A stretch of DNA of 37,467 bases from an uncultured Pelosinus sp. (lineage in GTDB: Bacteria > Bacillota > Negativicutes > Sporomusales > Acetonemataceae): contig UQPB01000033.1 in assembly GCA_900542835.1 (NCBI GenBank), positions 1 through 37,467 on the forward strand, given 5' to 3'. Made by a program: the position numbers and the translations under genes. The notes beneath the pieces are model-generated. The model searched no databases, had not been told where the DNA came from, and was given only the letters and a program-made list of their open reading frames with translations. This document shows positions 22,931 through 31,797 of this stretch, in pieces; position 1 is the first letter of the stretch, and every line of letters begins with the position of its first letter.

Positions 22931-23622
22931 TGTTTTTGCGGGCGGCAGTCACCAAGGGAGAGCAGGTTCGTTATATCTCGCATCTGGATTTTGCCCGCAC
23001 ACTGGAGCGGGGGCTGCGGCGGGCCCAGCTGCCAGTTGCCTATTCGGAAGGCTTTAATCCTCATATTAAACTGTCATTTGCCTCCGCTCTCAGTGTAGGC
23101 TCAACCGGTTTACGCGAATATGTTGATGTGGAACTGACGGAAGATATCGCGCCAGCCGCATTCTGCGAGCGCTTAACCAACGCGCTGCCGGACGGCATTG
23201 CCGCCGGGCCGGCGGCAGTTATCAGTCAGGCGCATAAAGCCTTGATGGCCGTGATTAACTACGCGACCTATACGGTGGAAATGCCTCTTGCCGGTGCGGC
23301 TTCGGCGGCGGCCGCCGCGATTGAAAGCTTTTTAAGCGCGGAAAGAATTGAATTTACGCGCCAATCGCCGAAAGGACGGCGCGAGATTGATCTGAAACAG
23401 TTTGTCGACAGGCTTAATGTCCGGATAGAGGGAGATCGTCTGCTGGTGTCGTTCGCAATCGCTGTTACCGCAGCCGGCAGCGCTAAAGCCAGTGAAGTTA
23501 TTACTATCCTTTGTGAACGGTTTGCGTTGCCGGCCGCGTCTGAACTGGCCCTGATCCGGCGTGACGGACTCTGGGTAAAACAGGGCGATGAGCTGCTTTC
23601 ACCGCTTGAACTTAGGGGATGA
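22930..23622 (+). CDS. DUF2344 / TIGR03936 family protein
   Basis: 230 residues. The start ATG at 22930 shares its A with the stop of the radical SAM gene (TGATG), with GGGGGAG upstream. The N-terminus (RAAVTKGEQVRYISHLDFARTLERGLRRAQLP) and SEGFNPHIKLSFASALSVGSTGLREYVDVEL are hallmarks of the family. It is usually fused to or next to the TIGR03960 radical SAM protein, so the two probably work as one enzyme or complex. Function is unknown. rng follows 4 bases after its stop. Confidence 0.88.
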   Translation: MFLRAAVTKGEQVRYISHLDFARTLERGLRRAQLPVAYSEGFNPHIKLSFASALSVGSTGLREYVDVELTEDIAPAAFCERLTNALPDGIAAGPAAVISQAHKALMAVINYATYTVEMPLAGAASAAAAAIESFLSAERIEFTRQSPKGRREIDLKQFVDRLNVRIEGDRLLVSFAIAVTAAGSAKASEVITILCERFALPAASELALIRRDGLWVKQGDELLSPLELRG

Positions 23623-23626
23623 GAAT

Positions 23627-25069
23627 ATGAAGCAGACGATCGTGGTCAATGTCGGTCTGGAAGAAACCCGGATGGCTGTGCTGGAAGACGGCAGCCTCAG
23701 CGAGATCGTGGTGGAGCGGGTAGAAACCGGTCATATTGTCGGTAATATCTACAAAGGCAGGATTAAAAATGTGCTGCCAGGGATGCAGGCCGCTTTTATT
23801 GATATCGGCAGGGAAAAAAACGCTTTTCTTTATGTCGGCGATATTTTCCCCCGCATTCCCAGCCGCATGGGCCCACTGGCCGACGTTCTGACAACCGGCC
23901 AGGAAATGATGATTCAGATTGCCAAGGACGCACTTGGCGCCAAAGGACCGCGGGCGACTACCCATCTGACCTTGCCTGGTCGCTATGTGGTACTGATGCC
24001 GACGGTCGATTATATTGGCATTTCCCGCCGCATTGACTCCGGTGCGGAGCGGGAACGGCTGCGTGAACTGGCGGAAAAGGTCAGGCCGCCGGGCATGGGG
24101 GTGATCGTGCGCACCGTGGCCGAAGGCCGCAGCGAGGAAGATCTGGCAAAAGATCTTCGCTATCTGCATACCCTCTGGTCTTCGATTATTGCCCGCTCCA
24201 AGCTGGCGAAAGCGCCGGCGGCACTGTACCGCGACGTCGATCTGGTCATCCGGGTGGTGCGGGATTATTTGTCAAGCGATCTGGCAGAACTGGTGATCGA
24301 TAACCGGGAGGCCTACCAGCGGGTGGTTGAGCTTTTGACCTATCACTCACCGGAGCTGGTTTCGCGGGTTTCCTGCTACGACGGCGGTGATGTATTTGAG
24401 CATTATCGCCTGGAGGAGCAATACAACCAGTTGCAGGCGCGGCAGGTATGGCTGGCGTGCGGCGGCTATCTGATTTTTGACCGCACCGAAGCGCTTACCG
24501 TTATCGATGTTAATACCGGTAAATTTGTCGGCCGCACCAATCTGGAGGATACCGTATTCCGGACCAATCTGGAAGCGGCCGCTGAGATCGCCCGCCAGAT
24601 CCGGCTGCGGGATATCGGCGGCATCATCATTATTGACTTTATTGATATGAATAACGAAGAACATAAGCAGGCGGTATTGACGGCGCTGGAGGAAGGGCTC
24701 AAAAAAGACCGTACCAAGAGCAATGTTGTTGGTATCACCGGCTTGGGCCTGGTCGAAATGACGCGCAAAAAATCGCGGCAGAATCTGGACGGCATGCTGT
24801 ATTCGCCCTGTCCCTGCTGCGCCGGCGGCGGCCGCGTTCAGTCGCCGCCAACCGTCGCGATCAATATCAGGCGGCAGCTGCGTCAACTGGCCCGGACTGC
24901 CGCGGCCGGCCGCAGCTATATCGTGCAGGCGCATCCGCAGGTAGCCGAGGTGCTGGCTGTGCCGGCGGACTTGAAGCGGCTGCAGCAGGAATTGTCTGTT
25001 GCCCTCAAGATTGAGGCTGTGCCGGCACTGCATCCGGAGACCTACTCGATCCTCGCCGCCCACGAGTAG
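23627..25069 (+). CDS. rng: Ribonuclease G/E family endoribonuclease
   Basis: 480 residues, about RNase G length and without the long C-terminal scaffold of RNase E. It has an S1 RNA-binding domain (about 38-125: GNIYKGRIKNVLPGMQAAFIDIG). The catalytic metal-binding aspartates are Asp294 (TVIDVNTGKF) and Asp337 (IIIIDFIDMNNEEH), and the zinc-link Cys motif CPCC is at 395-398. RNase G/E cuts single-stranded A/U-rich RNA in mRNA turnover and rRNA 5'-end maturation. The start at 23627 follows TAGGGGATGAG; an upstream in-frame start at 23588 would overlap the previous gene. Confidence 0.93.
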   Translation: MKQTIVVNVGLEETRMAVLEDGSLSEIVVERVETGHIVGNIYKGRIKNVLPGMQAAFIDIGREKNAFLYVGDIFPRIPSRMGPLADVLTTGQEMMIQIAKDALGAKGPRATTHLTLPGRYVVLMPTVDYIGISRRIDSGAERERLRELAEKVRPPGMGVIVRTVAEGRSEEDLAKDLRYLHTLWSSIIARSKLAKAPAALYRDVDLVIRVVRDYLSSDLAELVIDNREAYQRVVELLTYHSPELVSRVSCYDGGDVFEHYRLEEQYNQLQARQVWLACGGYLIFDRTEALTVIDVNTGKFVGRTNLEDTVFRTNLEAAAEIARQIRLRDIGGIIIIDFIDMNNEEHKQAVLTALEEGLKKDRTKSNVVGITGLGLVEMTRKKSRQNLDGMLYSPCPCCAGGGRVQSPPTVAINIRRQLRQLARTAAAGRSYIVQAHPQVAEVLAVPADLKRLQQELSVALKIEAVPALHPETYSILAAHE

Positions 25070-25118
25070 GCTTGCGCTGTTAAACGTTCTGGCCATCCCC
25101 GCAGGAACGATTTCTTGT

Positions 25119-25147
25119 TTGACATCCTCTGGCGAATATGTTAACAT
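25119..25147 (+). promoter_or_regulatory. Promoter of the rplU-prp-rpmA operon
   Basis: Perfect TTGACA (25119-25124), a 17-base spacer, and TAACAT (25142-25147), in the gap after rng. Confidence 0.65.
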
Positions 25148-25153
25148 TCAATG

Positions 25154-25250
25154 ATGTAGGCACATGCCTTTTTCGCCGCTCGAAGAGGTCAGTAAAATCC
25201 GTTGCCGCTGCGCTTTGGCAGTTGCACGGTACCGTATTCGGCGAGACTCT
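25154..25250 (+). promoter_or_regulatory. Candidate L21 leader upstream of rplU
   Basis: About 115 bases of transcribed leader separate the promoter from rplU. It contains short hairpins: AGGC-ACAT-GCCT before TTTTT at 25158-25174, and TGCC/GGCA near 25203-25221. Firmicutes often carry an L21-binding autoregulatory leader here (Rfam ribosomal L21 leader). The fold is not confirmed by eye. Confidence 0.35.
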
Positions 25251-25268
25251 ATAAGGAGGTGTAGGTAG

Positions 25269-25580
25269 ATGTACGCAATTATTCAAACAGGTGGCAAGCA
25301 GTATCGCGTCAGCGAAGGCGACGTTATTGTCGTCGAGAAGCTTGAAGCGCAGGCTGGCGAGGCAGTTGCTTTTGATGAAGTATTGACTGTGGTTGCAGAG
25401 GGTTCGGTAAAGATCGGCCAGCCGGTGATCGCCGGTGCGAAAGTGACTGGCACGGTTGTTGAGCATGGCAAAGGCAAGAAAATCCGCATTTTCAAGTATA
25501 AATCCAAATCCAACTATCGTCGGCGTCAGGGTCATCGTCAGCCGTTCACAAAAGTGACGATTGAGAAAATCGAAGCCTAA
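25269..25580 (+). CDS. rplU: 50S ribosomal protein L21
   Basis: 103 residues, the family's usual length. It begins MYAIIQTGGKQYRVSEGDVI and has the C-terminal KYKSKSNYRRRQGHRQPFT signature. It binds 23S rRNA in the large subunit. AAGGAGGTGT stands just upstream. It heads the rplU-prp-rpmA operon. Confidence 0.97.
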   Translation: MYAIIQTGGKQYRVSEGDVIVVEKLEAQAGEAVAFDEVLTVVAEGSVKIGQPVIAGAKVTGTVVEHGKGKKIRIFKYKSKSNYRRRQGHRQPFTKVTIEKIEA

Positions 25581-25584
25581 CGCG

Positions 25585-25899
25585 ATGATTACGGTTAAAA
25601 TCAGCCGCGATGCCGAGCGGCGGATCGTTGCCTTTCACGTCAAGGGACACGCTAACTCCGCCCCCCACGGGCAGGATTTGATTTGCGGCGCTGTTTCGGC
25701 GCTGACGCAATCGGCCGCACTGGGAATTGGGCAGTATCTGCGGCGGCCGCATCGGCTGCAAGCCGGCAACGGCCTGTTTTTACTCGCTTTATGCGGCTCT
25801 CCTGATGCACAAACCGATGCGGTATTGGAAACCATGCTGCTTGGTCTGCGGGAAATCGCTGCATTGGGAGCCGGTTTTGTTCGGATTGTTGACAAATAG
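25585..25899 (+). CDS. prp: Ribosomal-processing cysteine protease Prp
   Basis: 104 residues from the ATG at 25585, 4 bases after the rplU stop. Prp cuts the N-terminal extension off ribosomal protein L27. The active-site residues are where they stand in the Staphylococcus enzyme: His22 (VKGHA), Asp31 and Cys34 (HGQDLICGAVS). Its target, L27, is encoded 12 bases downstream and carries a matching extension. Confidence 0.93.
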   Translation: MITVKISRDAERRIVAFHVKGHANSAPHGQDLICGAVSALTQSAALGIGQYLRRPHRLQAGNGLFLLALCGSPDAQTDAVLETMLLGLREIAALGAGFVRIVDK

Positions 25900-25911
25900 G
25901 AGGTGAACGCA

Positions 25912-26214
25912 ATGTTCAAATTTACATTTGATTTACAACGCTTTGCACATAAAAAAGGTGTCGGCAGTTCCCGTAACGGGCGTGACAGTGAGGCACAGCG
26001 CCTTGGCGTAAAACGCCAGGCCGGTGAAGTCGTCACTGCCGGCAGCATTCTTGTCCGGCAGCGGGGTACCCGCTTTTATCCCGGCTGCAATGTCGGTATG
26101 GGCAAGGATCATACGTTGTTCGCTTTGATTCCTGGCAAAGTTTCCTTTGAGCGCAAAGGCCGCGATGACAGACAGATCAGCGTCTATGCGGTGGAAGCCG
26201 AAGCAGCCCAATAA
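25912..26214 (+). CDS. rpmA: 50S ribosomal protein L27, with cleavable N-terminal extension
   Basis: 100 residues. AGGAGGTGA places the start at the ATG at 25912; a GTG at 25903 overlaps this site. L27 reaches into the peptidyl-transferase centre. The N-terminus MFKFTFDLQRF precedes AHKKGVGSSRNGRDS, so Prp would cut after Phe11 to expose Ala-His-Lys-Lys, as is known for Firmicutes. Phage scaffold proteins cleaved by Prp show similar motifs. Confidence 0.96.
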   Translation: MFKFTFDLQRFAHKKGVGSSRNGRDSEAQRLGVKRQAGEVVTAGSILVRQRGTRFYPGCNVGMGKDHTLFALIPGKVSFERKGRDDRQISVYAVEAEAAQ

Positions 26215-26232
26215 CTGAATGGGATTGTATCG

Positions 26233-26265
26233 AAAACCTGCGGCTGCGGCCGCAGGTTTTTTATT
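26233..26265 (+). terminator. Terminator of the rplU operon
   Basis: A perfect 12-bp stem (26233-26244 with 26249-26260) and a TGCG loop. The T run continues to 26262. Confidence 0.9.
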
Positions 26266-26334
26266 CGTCGCCTGCGCAGGATTTTTGCGGTTTTTCGCAG
26301 AAACAAACAGTATTCAAAGGAGAGGAGAATTGGC

Positions 26335-26550
26335 ATGGCCGAACAAGCCGGGCGCGAGGAAATGCTTCGCCTGCTGAGGCTGCAGCGCCACGACTTTATC
26401 AACCACATTCAGGTTGTACAGGCGCTGGTCCAGTTAGGCAAGATCGACAAAGCGTTGCGATATATCGACGATATGGTCAACAGTCCGGAAATGTCGGGCG
26501 ATCCTCTGGTCCTTTATCAGGCGCGAATTAAGGATAAGCTGGCTGAGTAG
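26335..26550 (+). CDS. Miniature Spo0B-type alpha-helical hairpin protein
   Basis: 71 residues. LLRLQRHDFINHIQVVQALVQLGKIDKALRYI matches the helical hairpin of Spo0B-type phosphotransferases and of CitA/DcuS-type kinases, with His19 as the likely phospho-acceptor. Bacillus Spo0B is about 190 residues and has a C-terminal domain; that domain is missing here. The position between rpmA and obg is exactly that of spo0B in Bacillus. AGGAGAGGAG lies before the ATG. It could form a four-helix dimer able to relay phosphate, but this is unproven. Confidence 0.75.
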   Translation: MAEQAGREEMLRLLRLQRHDFINHIQVVQALVQLGKIDKALRYIDDMVNSPEMSGDPLVLYQARIKDKLAE

Positions 26551-26613
26551 CCAGGCGGCCGGCTGCATATACTAATTGGAAAGTATGCCCTTTTTGGGGC
26601 ACAAGAGGTAAGC

Positions 26614-27888
26614 ATGTTTATTGACAGAGTAAAAATTCAAGTCAAAGCGGGCGACGGCGGCAATGGCATGTCCAGCTTCCGCCGTGAAAAGTTTGTGCCC
26701 AAGGGCGGTCCCAGCGGCGGTGACGGCGGCAGAGGCGGCAGCATTATTCTGCTGGTTGATGAAAACCTGAATACGCTGATCGACTTCCGCTATAAACGCA
26801 AGTTTAAAGCCGATACCGGCGCAGCCGGTCAAACCAGCAATATGCATGGCCGCGGCGCCGAGGACCTGATTATTACCGTACCGCCAGGCACCCTGGTGCG
26901 TGACGAGGCTGGCGGCGAACTGCTGGCGGATTTAGTCAATCCCGGTGACCGGGCTGTCGTTGCTCAAGGCGGCCGCGGCGGCCGTGGCAATGCCCGCTTT
27001 GTCAACAGTGTCAACCGGGCGCCGACCTTCGCTGAGCGAGGCGAGCCGGGAGAGGAAAGGACACTGCTGCTGGAACTCAAGCTGTTGGCCGATGTCGGAC
27101 TGGTCGGTTATCCCAGTGTCGGTAAATCCAGCTTGCTGGCCAGCGTGTCGGCGGCGCGGCCGGATATAGCCGCTTATCATTTCACCACACTGACGCCGGT
27201 CTTGGGTGTGGTCAGCCTGGATGCCGGCAAAAGCTTTGTTCTGGCTGATATTCCCGGCCTTATTGAGGGCGCGCATGAGGGCAAAGGACTGGGACATGAC
27301 TTCCTGCGTCATATCGAACGGACGCGCGTTCTTATCCATGTTTTAGATGCTTCCGGCCTCGAGGGACGGGATCCAATTGAGGATTTTCACAAAATTAACG
27401 CCGAATTACGGCTTTACAATGAAAAGCTGGCTGCAATGCCGCAGATTATTGCCGCCAATAAGCTTGATTTGCCCGAGGCCCAGGCTAATCTGCCGCGGCT
27501 GCGTGCGTATATGCAACAGCAGGGGCACGAATTGCTGTCGATTTCGGCGGCGACGGGAGAAGGCGTCCGGGAACTGATGTGGAGGGCGTTCAACGCGCTG
27601 GCTGCCGTTCCCGCCGTAGTCGAGCCGACGCTGGAGGTCCGCACTTACAAGGCGGCTAAAGAAGAGGAGCCGACCATTATCCGCCGTGATGACGACGGCG
27701 GGTATGTAGTGGAAAACAAGCAGCTGGAGCGGCTTGTGGCCATGACCAATTTCGATGATGATGAAGGCGTTCGCCGCTTTCAGCGTATTTGGCGCGGCCT
27801 GAACATTGACGAACAACTGCGGGCAAGAGGAATCAAGGAAGGCGACACCGTCCGCATACGCGGCATGGAGTTTACCTTCCGGCAATAA
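26614..27888 (+). CDS. obgE: GTPase Obg
   Basis: 424 residues. Obg is a ribosome-associated GTPase in 50S assembly and stress signalling, required for sporulation in Bacillus. The Gly-rich OBG domain (1-158, GGNGMSSFRREKFVPKGGPS) is followed by the G domain: P-loop GYPSVGKSS at 165-173, DIPGLIEGAHEGKGLG, NKLD and SAATGEG. The OCT C-terminal domain ends the protein. An AAGAGG site precedes the ATG. Confidence 0.97.
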   Translation: MFIDRVKIQVKAGDGGNGMSSFRREKFVPKGGPSGGDGGRGGSIILLVDENLNTLIDFRYKRKFKADTGAAGQTSNMHGRGAEDLIITVPPGTLVRDEAGGELLADLVNPGDRAVVAQGGRGGRGNARFVNSVNRAPTFAERGEPGEERTLLLELKLLADVGLVGYPSVGKSSLLASVSAARPDIAAYHFTTLTPVLGVVSLDAGKSFVLADIPGLIEGAHEGKGLGHDFLRHIERTRVLIHVLDASGLEGRDPIEDFHKINAELRLYNEKLAAMPQIIAANKLDLPEAQANLPRLRAYMQQQGHELLSISAATGEGVRELMWRAFNALAAVPAVVEPTLEVRTYKAAKEEEPTIIRRDDDGGYVVENKQLERLVAMTNFDDDEGVRRFQRIWRGLNIDEQLRARGIKEGDTVRIRGMEFTFRQ

Positions 27889-27899
27889 GAGAGGAAACT

Positions 27900-28190
27900 A
27901 TGCTGACATCAAAACAGAAAAGTTATCTAAAATCACTTGGCAGCAATCTTGAGGCCATCGTCCAGATCGGTAAAGGCGGCGTTTCGCCCAGTGTTATCGA
28001 CAGTGCCCGTGATGCCCTGGTCAAACGGGAACTGATTAAAGTCAAGGTCTTGCAAAACAGTCCGGATGAGCCCGGGGACGCCGTGGCGGAGCTGGCGGCG
28101 GCAACAGCCGCGCATTTGGTACAGGTGATCGGCAGAGCCGGATTGTTGTATAAACGCAATGAAGAGAAGCCTAAGATCGAACTGCCATAA
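27900..28190 (+). CDS. yhbY: YhbY-type CRM-domain RNA-binding protein
   Basis: 96 residues, a single CRM domain. It begins MLTSKQKSYLKSLGSNLEA and has the conserved GKGGVSPSVIDSARDALVKRELIKVKVLQ core, whose GKGG loop contacts RNA. It associates with pre-50S particles and fits beside obgE. GAGAGGAAA precedes the ATG, 11 bases after obgE. Confidence 0.92.
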   Translation: MLTSKQKSYLKSLGSNLEAIVQIGKGGVSPSVIDSARDALVKRELIKVKVLQNSPDEPGDAVAELAAATAAHLVQVIGRAGLLYKRNEEKPKIELP

Positions 28191-28313
28191 CTCGGCTCAG
28201 TGCTCTGAACGCGGGTTGAAGCAGTCTAGCGGCGGGGAGGAGAGCCGGAATGCCGACTTTGTGGCGGAACTGTACTTCTCGTCCCCTGCCGGATGCCATG
28301 GAGGAGGGCCGTT

Positions 28314-29450
28314 ATGCTGACTAGAGACAGCCTTAAAAACGCGCGGCGGATTGTTGTCAAAGTCGGTACCAGCACCTTGACGCACGCGAGCGGTAAGCTG
28401 AATTTATTACGGATTGAAAAACTGGTTCGTGAACTGGCGGATTTGGCGAACCAGGGAAAAGAATTGATTCTGGTTACCTCGGGCGCGGTTGGCGTTGGCG
28501 TTGACCGGCTGGGGTTAGCGGAAAAGCCGAAAACGATTCCCGGTAAACAGGCGGCAGCTGCTGTCGGCCAGGGGATTTTAATGCATACCTACGAAAAAAT
28601 ATTTGGCGAATACGGACAGATTGTCGCCCAGGTATTGTTGACGCGGGAGGATTCGGTCAATCGTAAACGCTATGCCAATTCGCGCAATACGCTGCTCACG
28701 CTGTTGTCAATGCGGGTTATTCCCATTATCAATGAAAATGACGCCGTGGCCGTCGATGAGCTGAAAATCGGCGACAATGATACCCTCTCTGCAATGGTTG
28801 CCAGTATTGTCGAAGCCGATCTGCTGGTGATTTTGTCTGATGTGGAGGGTGTCTATACGGCCAATCCGCAGACAGATCCCGACGCCGTGCTGATCCCGGA
28901 GATCAGCGATATCACGCTGGACGTGGAGGCCCTGGCCGGCGGCGCCGGAACCGCTCGCGGCACCGGCGGCATGCATACCAAGGTGCAGGCGGCGAAGATT
29001 GCCGTTAACTCCGGTGTAGTTATGGTAATCGCCTCCGGCGCCCGCGATGGCATTGTCCGCGACCTGATCGCCGGATGTCCCGCGGGCACGGTTTTTTGGC
29101 CGCAGGAGAACCGGCTGCATATCCGCAAGCGATGGCTGGCGTTCGGCTCCCGTATCCGCGGTTCCGTCACGGTCGACAAGGGCTGTGAGCAGGCGCTGCT
29201 TACCGGCGGCTCCAGCCTGCTGGCAACCGGGGTTACCGCTGTTGAAGGCGAGTTCGATGCCGGCAGCACGCTGCGGGTACTGACCGCCGCAGGCCGGGAG
29301 ATTGCCCGCGGCCTGACCAATTATGGTGCTAATGATGCCCGCCTGATCATGGGAGTTCACTCTGATGAGATTGCCGGCATATTAGGCAGCAAGCCGTATG
29401 ATGAATTGATTCACCGCGATAATCTGGTATTACTGGTGAGAGGGGGATAA
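28314..29450 (+). CDS. proB: Glutamate 5-kinase
   Basis: 378 residues. It phosphorylates glutamate in the first step of proline synthesis. The amino-acid kinase domain (about 1-265) begins RRIVVKVGTSTL and shows VTSGAVGVGVDRL, NENDAVAVDELKIGDNDTLSA and the GTGGMHTKVQAA loop. A PUA domain follows (about 280-360). It starts at the ATG at 28314, preceded by GGAGGAGGG; an in-frame ATG lies at 28293. proA follows after 2 bases. Confidence 0.96.
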   Translation: MLTRDSLKNARRIVVKVGTSTLTHASGKLNLLRIEKLVRELADLANQGKELILVTSGAVGVGVDRLGLAEKPKTIPGKQAAAAVGQGILMHTYEKIFGEYGQIVAQVLLTREDSVNRKRYANSRNTLLTLLSMRVIPIINENDAVAVDELKIGDNDTLSAMVASIVEADLLVILSDVEGVYTANPQTDPDAVLIPEISDITLDVEALAGGAGTARGTGGMHTKVQAAKIAVNSGVVMVIASGARDGIVRDLIAGCPAGTVFWPQENRLHIRKRWLAFGSRIRGSVTVDKGCEQALLTGGSSLLATGVTAVEGEFDAGSTLRVLTAAGREIARGLTNYGANDARLIMGVHSDEIAGILGSKPYDELIHRDNLVLLVRGG

Positions 29451-29452
29451 TC

Positions 29453-30706
29453 ATGGATTATCTGGCCGAACTGCGGGAAAAGGGAGAGCAGGCCAAGCAG
29501 GCGGCGCGCCGCCTGGCCATCCTGCCAACCGCTGTCAAAAACAAGGCGTTGCTGCAAATGGCGGATGCGCTGGAAAAACGCTGCGACGATATTCTCGAAG
29601 CTAATGCGGTTGACATTGAACAGGGGCGACAGAAAGAATTATCGGCAGCGCTGCTGGACCGGCTGCTATTGACAGAGACACGGATTACGGCGATGGCGGA
29701 AGGCCTGCGTCAAATTGCCGGTCTGGCCGACCCGGTCGGACAAACGCTTAGCGGCAGTATCCGTCCCAATGGTCTGGAAATCAGACAAATTCGGGTGCCT
29801 ATCGGCGTTATCGGCATGATTTATGAGGCTCGCCCCAATGTAACTGTCGACGCGGCCGGGTTATGCCTGAAATCAGGCAATGCTGTCATCCTGCGCGGCG
29901 GCTCGGAAGCGATTGCTTCCAATCTCCTCATCGCCCGTGTAATCGCTGCGGCGGCGGAACAGGCCGGTGCCGGCGAGCACGCGATTCAACTGGTCGAAAC
30001 GACTGACCGCCAGGCGGTCAATGCAATGCTGAAATTGAATGAATATCTTGACGTGATTATCCCCCGCGGCGGCGCCGGCCTGATCCGCACTGTGGTGGAA
30101 AACGCGACAGTACCGGTCATTGAAACCGGCATTGGCGTTTGTCATACCTTTATCGATGCCAGCGCTAATCTGGCAATGGCGCAAGAAATCGCCTTCAACG
30201 CCAAGGTTTCGCGTCCGGCTGTCTGCAACGCCATGGAAACGCTGTTGGTGCACGAAGCGGTGGCGGCGGATTTCCTGCCAGGGATGTTGGCGCGTTTTGC
30301 CGCTGCCGGCGTAGAGATCTATGGCTGCACGGAAACCGAACGATACCACGGCGCGGTTAAACCGGCGACAGAGGCGGACTGGGCGGCCGAATATCATGAC
30401 CTTGTCCTGTCTGTCAGGGTCGTCGACAATCTTGACACGGCCCTCAATCATATTTTTCGCTATGGGACCAAGCATTCCGAAGCTATTGTGACTGCCAGCC
30501 TGGACAATGCGAGCCGCTTTCAGCGCGAGGTCGATGCCGCCTGCGTCTATGTCAATGCCTCCACCCGCTTTAGCGATGGGTTTGAATTCGGCTTTGGCGC
30601 CGAAATTGGCATCAGCACGCAGAAGCTGCATGCGCGCGGCCCGATGGGGCTTAATGAACTGACCAGCACGAAGTATCTGATTAACGGCGGCGGCCAGATT
30701 CGCTAA
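29453..30706 (+). CDS. proA: Gamma-glutamyl phosphate reductase
   Basis: 417 residues. It is an aldehyde-dehydrogenase-fold enzyme that reduces glutamyl phosphate to glutamate semialdehyde with NADPH. Motifs: RVPIGVIGMIYEARPNVTVDA (about 114-134), LRGGSEA, and the catalytic cysteine Cys258 in RPAVCNAMETLLVH. The C-terminus carries GPMGLNELTSTKY. It is coupled to proB. Confidence 0.96.
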   Translation: MDYLAELREKGEQAKQAARRLAILPTAVKNKALLQMADALEKRCDDILEANAVDIEQGRQKELSAALLDRLLLTETRITAMAEGLRQIAGLADPVGQTLSGSIRPNGLEIRQIRVPIGVIGMIYEARPNVTVDAAGLCLKSGNAVILRGGSEAIASNLLIARVIAAAAEQAGAGEHAIQLVETTDRQAVNAMLKLNEYLDVIIPRGGAGLIRTVVENATVPVIETGIGVCHTFIDASANLAMAQEIAFNAKVSRPAVCNAMETLLVHEAVAADFLPGMLARFAAAGVEIYGCTETERYHGAVKPATEADWAAEYHDLVLSVRVVDNLDTALNHIFRYGTKHSEAIVTASLDNASRFQREVDAACVYVNASTRFSDGFEFGFGAEIGISTQKLHARGPMGLNELTSTKYLINGGGQIR

Positions 30707-30748
30707 TCCGGGATCGGGCCGGCGGCTGAAATGTTAGGGGGACCTGCC

Positions 30749-31783
30749 GTGCTGCAGAAAATCAGGCGCTACAAGCTGTGGCTGGCGGCTGCAGTGATTG
30801 CCGTCGCCGCTTTTGCGGCTGCCAAGTGGGGGGCAGACTTTGCTAGCGAAACAGCTAACCCAACTGCCGCTGTTCGCATTATTGCCGCTGCCCGCGGTGA
30901 TATCACTGCTGTTGTAACGGCAGCCGGTACGCTTGCTCCGGTTAAAAGCGCCGCCATCAGTGCCAGAACAACGGGTCTGGTTAAGGAAGTCCTGGTACAG
31001 GAACATGATGTTGTCAAAGCCGGCCAGACGCTGCTGCTGCTTGATTCCAGCCGGCTTGACGAGCTGGCGGCCGAGGCGGAGGCAAGGCTGGCAGCGGCCA
31101 GGAGCAGCTGGGAGCAGCTGAGCGAGAGTGGCGGCACTGCCGACGAGCGGCAGTTGGCCGCCGCCCGCATGGAATATGATATCGCCCAGGCGGCATATAC
31201 CGCAGCGGTCGAGCGGTTGGCTGATGTCGTCATCCGCGCTCCCATTGACGGTACGGTGCTAGGCCCGCCGGTTGCCGCAGGCCAGACGGTTGCGGCCGAT
31301 CCGGCGAGGCCGCTGCTGACTATCGCCGATTTGTCGCAACTGCGGATTGAAGCTGAATTCGATGCTGTCGATATCAACAAAATTCTCGTCGGACAGCCGG
31401 TCCGGTTTTGGGTTGATGCTTATCCCGGGCAGCGCTTCAACGGCGTGATCGCCAGTGTCTCGCACCAGCCTAGCCGGCAGAGCAGCGTGCGTTATCCGGT
31501 TGTGATCGATGTCGATGCGCCGGCGGGCCTGCTGAAGCCGGCAATGGCGGCCAGTGTCGCGGTTACTGTCGGCGAACGCAACGATGTGCTTGCCGTGCCG
31601 CCGCAGGCAATTAAACAGTCCCAGGGTCAGCAGTATGTGCAAATTCTCAAAAACGGCCAGCCGCAGAATGCCGCTGTTGTAACCGGCCTTGCCGCCAGTG
31701 ATGCTGTTGAAATCGTTAAAGGCATCAAGGAAGGCGACCAGATCCTGCTGCCGCAGCTCAGACCGCAGGGGCCGCGGCAGTAA
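30749..31783 (+). CDS. Periplasmic adaptor (membrane-fusion protein) of an efflux system
   Basis: 344 residues. An N-terminal membrane anchor (about 9-27) is followed by split lipoyl-like halves (about 50-103 and 158-195), a short alpha-helical hairpin (104-157), a beta-barrel (about 200-275), and a C-terminal membrane-proximal domain. It belongs to the HlyD/MacA/RND adaptor class. AGGGGGA at 30735-30741 lies 7 bases before the GTG at 30749, so I prefer this to the ATG at 30731. No ABC or RND transporter or outer-membrane factor is encoded next to it, which is odd; its partner must be elsewhere. A diderm envelope is implied. Confidence 0.82.
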   Translation: MLQKIRRYKLWLAAAVIAVAAFAAAKWGADFASETANPTAAVRIIAAARGDITAVVTAAGTLAPVKSAAISARTTGLVKEVLVQEHDVVKAGQTLLLLDSSRLDELAAEAEARLAAARSSWEQLSESGGTADERQLAAARMEYDIAQAAYTAAVERLADVVIRAPIDGTVLGPPVAAGQTVAADPARPLLTIADLSQLRIEAEFDAVDINKILVGQPVRFWVDAYPGQRFNGVIASVSHQPSRQSSVRYPVVIDVDAPAGLLKPAMAASVAVTVGERNDVLAVPPQAIKQSQGQQYVQILKNGQPQNAAVVTGLAASDAVEIVKGIKEGDQILLPQLRPQGPRQ

Positions 31784-31797
31784 TTCGGGAGGTGCCT

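Noticed and set aside
25158..25174. Short AGGC/GCCT hairpin with TTTTT as a terminator before rplU
   Set aside because: The stem is only 4 bp and lies inside the presumed rplU leader; termination there is not supported.
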